A DNA stretch of 5,540 nt from Chitinophaga pinensis (GTDB lineage Bacteria > Planctomycetota > Phycisphaerae > Phycisphaerales > SM1A02): contig CALQCP020000168.1 in the NCBI GenBank assembly GCA_943329105.2, positions 1 through 5,540 on the forward strand, in the 5' to 3' direction. Positions 1 through 4,991 of the stretch are shown piece by piece (the first letter of the stretch is position 1; each line of letters starts with the position of its first letter). The notes beneath the pieces are model-generated. The model did no database searches. It saw only the letters and a program-made list of their open reading frames with translations, and was not told where the DNA came from. A program made the translations under genes and the position numbers.

Positions 1-295
1 TCTCGAGGGCGGATTCCGCTGCCGCTGCTGACTGGTCCGCGCGGTCGCGGATACCGGCGACGCTGTCGCGAAGCTTTGCAAAGGTTTCTGCCAATTGCAG
101 ATGGCGCGTATCGGCCGTTGTCTCCAGGCGTGCGGCGGTTTCCCGTAAGTCATTTGCTGCGGCCAAGAGGCGATCGTCAGGCTGTTTCAAGTCTGATTTA
201 TTACATTCAATCTCAGCGTGCGCGGGCTCTGCTGTGATGCTGTCGGAGGTCGACACAGGCTGCTCCCCGGAGTGGATTTCATTTTCAATGCTCAT
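1..295 (-). CDS. Coiled-coil protein, N-terminal 98 residues (partial, runs off left edge)
   Basis: The frame opens at ATG 295 (M-S-I-E-N-E) and stays open to the window edge, so the C-terminus is missing. Residues 1-40 are acidic and polar, probably disordered. From about residue 41 the sequence becomes a long amphipathic helix with heptad-like spacing (LLAAANDLRETAARLE, then LAETFAKLRDSVAGIRDRA), the look of a coiled coil. I see no signal peptide or membrane segment. The start lies 5 nt after the stop of the upstream membrane protein, so the two are probably co-transcribed and perhaps translationally coupled; no clear Shine-Dalgarno is visible. An acidic tail followed by a long helix is how GrpE-type nucleotide exchange factors begin, and the J-like neighbour makes that worth testing. 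Many unrelated coiled-coil proteins look the same at this length, so the function is unknown. Confidence 0.75.
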   Translation of the reverse strand, partial: MSIENEIHSGEQPVSTSDSITAEPAHAEIECNKSDLKQPDDRLLAAANDLRETAARLETTADTRHLQLAETFAKLRDSVAGIRDRADQSAAAAESALE

Positions 296-300
296 TCAAT

Positions 301-717
301 TTATATTACCGTTCGTCTGTCGAGTTGGAAGCGCAGCTCCACGATCTTCAATAGGCGCTCACGCGCCTGGGATGACCTTTCAGGGGTCGGATGCGTTACC
401 CGAGCGTTCCAGATGCGGTATTCAGTCAATGTGAACTTGACTCGTCGTGCGTGGGACCATGAGGGGTCGATGCCAAGTTCGAGTTCAAGTGGCGTGCAGG
501 GTGGCGTGTTATCGGGGCGACGTGACGACGGGGATGGCCCGGGCGGGTCAGTGGTGTCGCTGCCGCCGAGATCTGTCGTTGAAATGCGAAGCGGCGCTCG
601 CGGATTTGTGTCAGCGGGAGCGGGCTTCCGCCTTGAATCGTTATCGTTAAAGATTCGGTAGGCAACCGCTCCGATGATCACAACGATCGGCACAATGATG
701 GATAGGGATTCGAGCAT
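301..717 (-). CDS. Membrane-anchored protein with degenerate J-domain-like C-terminus
   Basis: This is a 138-residue protein. Residues 5-20 (LSIIVPIVVIIGAVAY) form one N-terminal membrane anchor. Residues 25-75 are a Pro/Ser/Asp-rich linker, and residues 81-134 a compact helical module, which a basic patch after the anchor suggests is cytoplasmic. The module starts L-G-I-D-P-S-W, continues through a helix containing TEYRIWNARV, then H-P-T at 109-111, then a helix ARERLLKIVELRFQL. Order and spacing recall a J-domain (LGV, helix II, HPD loop, helix III), but the loop before HPT is about five residues longer and the HPD aspartate is Thr, so it would not be expected to stimulate an Hsp70 normally. 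The ATG at 717 lies 16 nt after the preceding small ORF, without a clear Shine-Dalgarno, and the stop is 5 nt before the next start. Membrane anchoring is well supported; the J-like assignment is a by-eye inference. Confidence 0.75.
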   Translation of the reverse strand: MLESLSIIVPIVVIIGAVAYRIFNDNDSRRKPAPADTNPRAPLRISTTDLGGSDTTDPPGPSPSSRRPDNTPPCTPLELELGIDPSWSHARRVKFTLTEYRIWNARVTHPTPERSSQARERLLKIVELRFQLDRRTVI

Positions 718-733
718 TGGTGTACCGCAGCTT

Positions 734-865
734 TCAAACTGAATCAGCGATAGACGAGCGCTCCGTCATGGCGACGTGGGCTGCTTGGAACACCTGTTGG
801 ATGAGTGATAGCACGTCCTTCGCGCATGGTTCTGTCGGCGAATCCTGAATAGGGGACTTGGTCAT
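734..865 (-). CDS. Possible small ORF, 43 residues, between protease and membrane protein
   Basis: An ATG at 865 opens a 43-codon frame (MTKSPIQDSP...DSV) ending with TGA at 734-736. It begins 7 nt after the protease stop (873) and ends 16 nt before the ATG of the membrane protein, so it fills an otherwise unexplained gap without overlapping either neighbour. The central part (KDVLSLIQQVFQAAHVAMTE) could form an amphipathic helix. No Shine-Dalgarno is visible, but neighbouring genes lack one too. The frame also extends upstream to 1018 inside the protease gene, which I take as a shadow. I recognise no family. It could be a real small subunit or simply a chance frame in a 155-bp spacer. Confidence 0.35.
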   Translation of the reverse strand: MTKSPIQDSPTEPCAKDVLSLIQQVFQAAHVAMTERSSIADSV

Positions 866-872
866 TGGATGG

Positions 873-2096
873 CTATCTGTGCCGGGTGCGTCGATAAGTG
901 GACAAGGATTTCTCAAATCGCAAGTGCGCTCGCACGAGGTCGGCGACATCACGGCGTTGGAGCCAATCATGAATTGTACTTGTATCGCAATTGGCAGCGC
1001 GGCATGCACGGACGGCATCGCTCAGCTGGGCTGACGAAGCGCCATTTCCTTGCACAGCGATGTCTCGAAGTTCACTGATGCGTTTCTTCCAATGGTTGAA
1101 CGCTGCTTGGATTCGTTGCTCCGGCGAACTTCCTGCGCCCCCTAACGCCTTTACTGCGAGGGCTAGCCCCGCGCGGTCAAGTTGTGCCTGGCTGTAGGCG
1201 CGCCATTCGGCGTCGTTGGTCAGTATGCGTGGCTGGGGGTGCCGAGGGGGTTCCAACTTCTCCTGGAGTAGAGCAGCTCGGCTCGTTACGCCTGATGTTC
1301 GTATCAGACTCTGAACTTGAGCCAGCAGCGACGAATAGTTCTTCTCTTCGGTTGCAAGTAAATCAGTTGTATCAACGCGGCTCGCTGGTGCCTGGGCGCG
1401 AACTTTGCCCGAATTTCTAGTTGGTTGGGGGTGTTCGATTGTTTGTGGTGGTCTTGCACCGCTACGTGACTTTGGGGGCTTGGGGGCAGGGGACCAATCG
1501 GGTTCGCCGTGACGGTCAGATGACCGTGCAAACCAATCGAACCATGGCTCAGCCTTGCAGCACCACCCGATGCGCCAAGCCGTTAGATCGCTTACTTCAA
1601 GTTCAGTAAGCCGAGGGGCTACCCGGTGCATCACATCATTTGGAAAGAGTAACTTGGCATACTCGTGTGGCCCTTCTGGAGTCGGGTTGTCTTCGTACAG
1701 ATCCCACGCCCCGTGCAGATGAAGCACCTCATGTGCGATTGTTGCGGCAAGGGTTTTTTCGTCGGCAACGTAGCAAGCCGCTGCCGCAAGCGCATGACGA
1801 GCCTCTGGGTCGCCTGGAATGGAGACTGCATACGATCTTCCGCTTCGCTTGATAAGCAGGAGCGCGTGCATGCCATCTGGACCTTGTTCCTGCTCAATCT
1901 CATCAATGATTTGACCCGGGTCTCTGAAACCGAGCTGGCTTGCTACGACTTGCATCCATTCGATGGACTGAAGGTCGGCATCCAACTCGCCTTGACTACG
2001 TTCAAGTTGAATTGCCCTTGGCGCGCCGAATTCGCGTCCGGCACCGAAGCGGAGCGGAGCGATACGCCATACCGTAAGGCCTGTCCTTCTAGCCAA
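873..2096 (-). CDS. Metzincin-like zinc metallopeptidase, main fragment (5' end frameshifted)
   Basis: This 407-residue frame carries the catalytic core. Residues 122-132 read HEVLHLHGAWD, an exact HExxHxxGxxD motif: two zinc His, the catalytic Glu, the conserved Gly and an Asp as third ligand. At 151-156 FPNDVM has the form of the Met-turn, with Met156 24 residues after the third ligand. Together these indicate a metzincin-type zinc protease. A Pro-rich linker (about 200-240) leads to a helical C-terminal region with no motif I can name. I see no signal peptide, so the protein is probably cytoplasmic. The apparent TTG start at 2096 lies inside another open frame (1943-2248) that supplies the likely true N-terminus; a 5-bp repeat expansion at 2048-2061 separates the two. 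The restored protein would have about 441 residues (ATG 2203) or 456 (TTG 2248). Substrate unknown. If the frameshift is real, the fragment may be inactive, although its zinc motif is intact. Confidence 0.75.
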   Translation of the reverse strand: MARRTGLTVWRIAPLRFGAGREFGAPRAIQLERSQGELDADLQSIEWMQVVASQLGFRDPGQIIDEIEQEQGPDGMHALLLIKRSGRSYAVSIPGDPEARHALAAAACYVADEKTLAATIAHEVLHLHGAWDLYEDNPTPEGPHEYAKLLFPNDVMHRVAPRLTELEVSDLTAWRIGWCCKAEPWFDWFARSSDRHGEPDWSPAPKPPKSRSGARPPQTIEHPQPTRNSGKVRAQAPASRVDTTDLLATEEKNYSSLLAQVQSLIRTSGVTSRAALLQEKLEPPRHPQPRILTNDAEWRAYSQAQLDRAGLALAVKALGGAGSSPEQRIQAAFNHWKKRISELRDIAVQGNGASSAQLSDAVRACRAANCDTSTIHDWLQRRDVADLVRAHLRFEKSLSTYRRTRHR

Positions 2097-2248
2097 GAAT
2101 ATGCATCAGTGCATGCGATCTCTGCATTCCGACGTTCGCGTTCGGACCAAGGTTCTCCCGCGGCGCATATCCAGAAGCGGAGCGGCGCAATGGTTCCGAT
2201 CATCGGCCCTGCTGAGCCAGGGGCGGAGTTGTAATCATCAAAGATCAA
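1943..2248 (-). pseudogene. 5' fragment of the frameshifted metallopeptidase gene
   Basis: An open frame of 101 codons precedes and overlaps the protease fragment. Its first part looks genuine: MIGTIAPLRFW, then a helix ERERRNAEIACTDAYSWLEG running into ALRYGVSL. After about position 2060 it becomes unstructured and terminates at 1943. Deleting one 5-bp AGCGG unit (plus-strand reading) converts YGVSLRSASV into YGVSLRFGAGREF and continues in the protease frame, giving a plausible helix-then-strand junction. The start is either TTG 2248, preceded by AAAGG about 7 nt upstream, or ATG 2203, preceded by AGGG 3 nt upstream. An in-frame TAG lies just upstream, so there is no longer extension. The joined reading is an inference from frame arithmetic and sequence character, not from an alignment. 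Confidence 0.6.
2048..2061. repeat. 5-bp tandem repeat (AGCGG, 2.8 copies) at the frameshift
   Basis: The plus strand reads AGCGG AGCGG AGCG here. The two protease reading frames differ by exactly the shift that gain of one 5-bp unit produces, and one fewer copy restores a continuous frame. Replication slippage is the obvious mechanism. A related stretch, GAAGCGGAGCGG with two units, occurs at 2174-2185 in the same gene. Confidence 0.7.
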
Positions 2249-2363
2249 CGTAGCGCCTTTACCAAATGAGATTGAGCAAAGCTACATAGCTATAGCGGCG
2301 CCCCCGAGTAGAACCGCAGCACATATACCGGGGCTCCGATGCGACTGACGGACTCGCGCGCAC
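2249..2363. other. Intergenic spacer upstream of the protease operon
   Basis: This 115-bp gap separates the end of the downstream-most PEP-CTERM gene from the start of the protease gene, both on the minus strand, so the operon promoter and any terminator of the secreted-protein genes should lie here. I see AT-rich candidates (TATAGCTATG around 2285-2296 on the minus strand) but no convincing -35/-10 pair, and no GC-rich hairpin followed by a T-run. The stretch GCTACATAGCTATAGC at 2281-2296 holds two small overlapping palindromes. Confidence 0.4.
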
Positions 2364-3011
2364 TCAACCCCTCCGGCGTCGACCAACACCAACACCCGCG
2401 CCTGCCGCTGCAAGCAATGCCAACGCGCCTGGCGCTGGTACGGCTGCCACGGTCAGTGAGGTGGCCGTTCCGATGTACGTGCCTTGCGACGTTGCAACAT
2501 CGAACCGAAACAGATTGTATCCCGTGCTGCCAAAGGCCACGGTGGCGCCGCTCGGATCTGAGCCGTTAGTTACAAAGTAATACGAAGTGGCCCCAGCATG
2601 CACCGTGGAGAAGTCGATCGCCGCGATCGCAGGCGCGCCAACATCACTGAAGTTGAGATAGAGAAACCTGTCCAAGCACACCCCATCAACCACGTTCGAT
2701 GCTTCACTCAGTAGCGCGCCACTCTGCCGCACACGCATCGTCTCCGACTCGACAAAGCTAGTTGCATACGGAGCAGGGGTCAGCGTTGTGTAGTCCCACG
2801 AACCCGTGGTCTCACCAGTCAGCGTGGGGTTCTTTTCAATGAAGCTCGCCGGCGCCGAGGCCTTGGTGGCAAACTCACCCTCCACCAGGAAGCCGTCCGC
2901 GAAACTCAGCGAGTAGTGGTAGACGGCAGCGCTCGCGCCGCTCGTCAGCAGGGCGGCGGCGGCAGCAGGAACGAGCACGGCGGGAATACAGAGCGTGGAA
3001 CAAAGGCTCAT
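2364..3011 (-). CDS. Secreted PEP-CTERM-type sorting-domain protein (215 aa)
   Basis: The protein begins with a signal peptide (MSLCSTLCIPAVLV, a poly-Ala/Leu core, likely cut after A-S-A at residues 26-28) and ends, at about 191-215, with VPAPGALALL, a Gly/Ala-rich hydrophobic stretch and RRRR. That is the three-part PEP-CTERM-like signal for export and anchoring or sorting at the cell surface. The mature region is Ser/Thr/Ala/Gly-rich, probably beta-rich, with no catalytic motif I recognise. I chose ATG 3011 because GGAG lies 9 nt upstream and the signal peptide starts there. ATG 3026 has no such site, and the longer frame to 3131 reads through the neighbouring gene's end and a repeat element. 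It follows a similar secreted-protein gene after 62 nt. The exact role is unknown. Confidence 0.85.
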   Translation of the reverse strand: MSLCSTLCIPAVLVPAAAAALLTSGASAAVYHYSLSFADGFLVEGEFATKASAPASFIEKNPTLTGETTGSWDYTTLTPAPYATSFVESETMRVRQSGALLSEASNVVDGVCLDRFLYLNFSDVGAPAIAAIDFSTVHAGATSYYFVTNGSDPSGATVAFGSTGYNLFRFDVATSQGTYIGTATSLTVAAVPAPGALALLAAAGAGVGVGRRRRG

Positions 3012-3077
3012 GGGTCGGGTCTCCATCAAGTGTTGTGGGTAAATAAATGAGTCCCGTTCCTCCCGGACCATTTTCAG
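3003..3077. repeat. Diverged hairpin repeat copy between the PEP-CTERM genes
   Basis: The element core is 3045-3074 (AAATGAGTCC, then CGTTCCTCCC, then GGACCATTTT). The arms pair with a single bulged A, enclosing one 9-bp TCCCGTTCC unit. It is a shorter relative of the element at 3732-3783. On the minus strand it starts at the final base of the upstream gene's TGA stop and the transcript continues into CATTTATTT, so it could act as a weak terminator or mRNA-stabilising hairpin. The wider coordinates also cover the leader with the GGAG site of the next gene. Confidence 0.5.
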
Positions 3078-3676
3078 CTCGGTCGGCGGGTACGCCTTTT
3101 TCGGGCTCCGGCGAGGGCGAGGAGTGCGCACGCGCCAGGCGCCGGTACGGTCACTACCGACGAGTAGCCCGGCAACTGGCGGGTTGATTCATTGCCGTTC
3201 GACCATAGGCCGAGCGGGGAGTAGGGCGGCGGAAAGCCGTTCAGGTAGCTGTAGATGTTGTACGCAGTGCCGGTGGCGGCGGTCAGGGCGGAGCCCGTCA
3301 GCATGTTGTCGAACTCGCCCGCGGTGTTCGTGCCTAGGTTGAACTGAAACATGATGCTCGTCACGGAGCGGCTCACGCCGCCGATCGACTGCACCGCGCC
3401 TGCCACGATCACGTTGTCTGTGTAGACATCGCTGCCGCTGCCATCAAGGCGAATGCTCCAGTCGGTGAGATCCGTCTCATGGACGACCCCGCTGGTCAGG
3501 TTGGTCGACCAGTTCACGACCACGTGCGTTACCTGCGGCGAGGAAGCCGTGTAGGGCGTGGTGAGCGTGTAAGTGGTGGTGTAAACACCGGCGTTGGCGC
3601 TGGCAGCAAGGGCCAGGCCGAAGCCAAGCGGGGCGACAATTCCGGAACGACAAGTGGAATGGTGGTTGGTGCGCAT
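3074..3676 (-). CDS. Secreted PEP-CTERM-type sorting-domain protein (200 aa)
   Basis: The signal peptide (MRTNHHSTCR, then a hydrophobic core GIVAPLGFGLALAA, likely cut after A-N-A at 27-29) is followed by a Thr/Ser/Gly/Asn-rich, beta-looking mature region that starts GVYTTTYTLTT. The C-terminus at about 177-200 is VPAPGACALLALAGA followed by RKRRTRR, a PEP-CTERM-like tripartite signal with an unusually short hydrophobic part of about ten residues. ATG 3676 is preferred because the signal peptide begins there; GAGAA lies about 5 nt upstream as a weak ribosome-binding site. The longer frame from 3724 only adds a polar extension ahead of the signal peptide. The gene is first in a same-strand pair with the secreted protein downstream and is divergent from the P-loop gene. 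No enzymatic motif is visible; probably an exported surface or matrix protein. Confidence 0.85.
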   Translation of the reverse strand: MRTNHHSTCRSGIVAPLGFGLALAASANAGVYTTTYTLTTPYTASSPQVTHVVVNWSTNLTSGVVHETDLTDWSIRLDGSGSDVYTDNVIVAGAVQSIGGVSRSVTSIMFQFNLGTNTAGEFDNMLTGSALTAATGTAYNIYSYLNGFPPPYSPLGLWSNGNESTRQLPGYSSVVTVPAPGACALLALAGARKRRTRRPS

Positions 3677-3731
3677 GGGATTCTCTGTCTTACTACTACG
3701 CAATCCACGGGTGGAACCCATCACCCGAACC

Positions 3732-3783
3732 CGAAATTAGTCCCGTTCCTCCCGTTCCTCCCGTTCCCCCCGGACTAATTTCG
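3732..3783. repeat. Inverted-repeat element enclosing three 9-bp tandem units
   Basis: The arms CGAAATTAGTCC (3732-3743) and GGACTAATTTCG (3772-3783) are perfect 12-bp inverted complements. Between and partly overlapping them are three exact copies of TCCCGTTCC (3741-3749, 3750-3758, 3759-3767) followed by CCCC. On the minus strand the unit reads GGAACGGGA, purine-rich. It lies in the spacer between divergent genes, 32 nt before the ATG at 3815. The structure suggests a dispersed, possibly mobilised small repeat or a hairpin regulatory element; a diverged second copy lies at 3045-3074. Confidence 0.85.
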
Positions 3784-3814
3784 TTGGCGGGGTCGCCGTA
3801 AACTCGGGATAATT
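3784..3814 (+). promoter_or_regulatory. Possible promoter / leaderless start before the P-loop gene
   Basis: TTGGCG at 3784-3789 and GATAAT at 3808-3813 are separated by 18 nt, close to a sigma-70 pattern. The -10-like box, however, ends one base before the ATG, which would put transcription start inside the gene. Either it is fortuitous, or the real promoter lies further up near the inverted-repeat element. No Shine-Dalgarno precedes the ATG, so a leaderless or very short-leader mRNA is possible. Confidence 0.25.
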
Positions 3815-4444
3815 ATGCGCATCGCCATCTCTGGAAGCCACTCGGTAGGGAAGTCGACGGTCGTTAATGACTGGGTCGCGCAGTTCCCTGGATTCAGGCG
3901 GGAGGAAGAGCCGTTTCGAGCACTGGCTCTGCATGGCCCCTATGAGATCCTCTTCCGGGACGCTTCCACCAAGCTGCACAACGGGATCCAGCTCTACTAC
4001 AACATCAGTCGGATCCACCGCTACTCGCGTTTCGCCGACGACGTGATCTTTGACCGTGCGCCGGTCGACTACTTAGCCTACTCCCAGTACACCGCCAACA
4101 AGCGCACCACTGATATCGACGACGCATTCGTTGCGTCGATGGTGCCTGCCGTGCGGGAGTCCCTGGACCATCTTGATCTCCTGGCATTTGTTCCAAAGAG
4201 CGCTGCGTGGCCGGTGGAGATGGAAGCCGACGGCGTTCGACCCATCGACCATGAATACCGCGACGAAGTGGACGCGATCTTCAAGCAGATCTATCGCGAC
4301 GGACGCTACGGAGTCATGCCCAAGGCGAATGGCCCGCACCTGGTGGAATTGGTCGGGTCACGCCAGCAGCGCGTGGAGCAGTTGCAGGCAGCCATCGCGC
4401 AGGTCAGGCAGGGTCGGGAGTCATCGGCGCTTGACTCTCAGTAG
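3815..4444 (+). CDS. P-loop NTPase / NadR-like AAA-type kinase
   Basis: This is a 209-residue protein that opens directly with the first beta strand and Walker A motif: MRIAISG, then GSHSVGKST at 7-15 (GxxxxGKS/T with G7, G12, K13, S14). At 75-88 DDVIFDRAPVDYLAY gives a hydrophobic strand ending in Asp80-Arg81, resembling the DR(S/A)xxD motif of small kinases and NadR-type NTPases. Family knowledge suggests binding and hydrolysis of ATP, perhaps phosphoryl transfer to a nucleotide- or nucleoside-like substrate; the substrate cannot be told from sequence. No membrane segment is present, so it should be cytosolic. The start is supported by placing the first strand at residue 2. It ends 10 nt before the response regulator and is probably co-transcribed with it. 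A general 'AAA family ATPase' label is safe. Confidence 0.9.
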   Translation: MRIAISGSHSVGKSTVVNDWVAQFPGFRREEEPFRALALHGPYEILFRDASTKLHNGIQLYYNISRIHRYSRFADDVIFDRAPVDYLAYSQYTANKRTTDIDDAFVASMVPAVRESLDHLDLLAFVPKSAAWPVEMEADGVRPIDHEYRDEVDAIFKQIYRDGRYGVMPKANGPHLVELVGSRQQRVEQLQAAIAQVRQGRESSALDSQ

Positions 4445-4454
4445 AATCCCGGAC

Positions 4455-4940
4455 ATGCCTACGCCCACCACTCCTAACGACCCGATCACGCTCGCTCTGG
4501 ATGAAGCTTCCAGCCAAGTGGACATTCGGGGGTGCAGGGTGCTGGTGGTCGATGACAACCAGCAGAACACCGAACTGGTGCAGGCGTACCTGGAGTCCCT
4601 GCCCGTAGAGATCGCCACGGCGGTGGACGGGTTGGACGCCATGGCACAGGCCGAGCGCTTCAAGCCGGATCTGGTGCTTCTGGATGTCATGATGCCCAAG
4701 ATGTCAGGCTTTGAAGTCTGCCAGAAGATCAAGCAGAACCCCGACCTGCGCGACACCGTCATCATCATGGTCACCGCGTTGCACGAAGTGGGTGACTTTG
4801 AACGCGCCGTCGAGTGCGGTTGCGATGACTTCCTCACCAAGCCAGTCAATAAGCTGGAACTGGTGACCCGTGTTCGCAGCCTCTTGCGCGTGAGCGTCTT
4901 GAAGCGCATGCTTGGAGACCTGAAGCGCGGTCGCGCCTGA
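4455..4940 (+). CDS. Stand-alone response regulator (receiver domain only)
   Basis: The protein has 161 residues: a variable N-terminal segment of about 27, then one complete receiver (REC) domain. Key residues are present: acidic pair D33-D34 in VLVVDDN, phospho-acceptor D77 in LVLLDVMMP, T107 in IMVTALH and K129 in FLTKPVN. The tail after the last helix (VSVLKRMLGDLKRGRA) is short and basic, with no DNA-binding or enzymatic output domain, so signalling must act through protein contacts or as a phosphate sink. The long frame begins at 4131 in the overlapping P-loop gene, but ATG 4455 is the natural start: it follows the previous stop by 10 nt and gives the usual short N-terminus. No histidine kinase is in the window. 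The position suggests co-expression with the P-loop protein. Confidence 0.93.
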   Translation: MPTPTTPNDPITLALDEASSQVDIRGCRVLVVDDNQQNTELVQAYLESLPVEIATAVDGLDAMAQAERFKPDLVLLDVMMPKMSGFEVCQKIKQNPDLRDTVIIMVTALHEVGDFERAVECGCDDFLTKPVNKLELVTRVRSLLRVSVLKRMLGDLKRGRA

Positions 4941-4991
4941 ATCAAGCGGGCTGCGCCTGACTGGAACGCCATCCGGGTGCTTGGTGACTGT

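Noticed and set aside
218..661. Plus-strand open frame of 147 codons
   Set aside because: Antisense to the anchored J-like protein and the coiled-coil start; low-complexity Arg/Gly/Ser translation typical of a shadow frame.
734..1018. Second frameshift joining the protease C-terminus to the 734-1018 frame
   Set aside because: The protease frame ends naturally at 873, and the overlapping part of the other frame (Cys/Pro-rich) has no domain character; no repeat marks a slip site.
1665..2234. Long plus-strand open frame of 189 codons
   Set aside because: It lies antisense to the protease gene, which has a clear zinc motif on the other strand. Its translation is Arg/Ser/Cys-rich without domain character.
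2299..2336. Hairpin with GCCCC/GGGGC arms as a terminator after the PEP-CTERM gene
   Set aside because: The stem is only about 5 bp with a long loop and no T-run follows on the minus strand.
3012..3131. Upstream extension of the first PEP-CTERM protein by 40 codons
   Set aside because: It would overlap the neighbour's coding end, translate the repeat element, and bury the signal peptide; ATG 3011 has GGAG upstream.
3741..3767. TCCCGTTCC repeats as a CRISPR array
   Set aside because: Units are 9 bp and directly adjacent, with no spacers and no cas genes.
4421..4972. Minus-strand open frame of 183 codons
   Set aside because: Antisense to the response regulator, whose receiver residues are all conserved; Ser/Thr/Arg-rich shadow.
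4925..4991. Bidirectional terminator between the convergent genes
   Set aside because: The GCGCG-GT-CGCGC stem lies inside the response-regulator end with a 2-nt loop, and no T-run is present; nothing else pairs well in 4941-4991.
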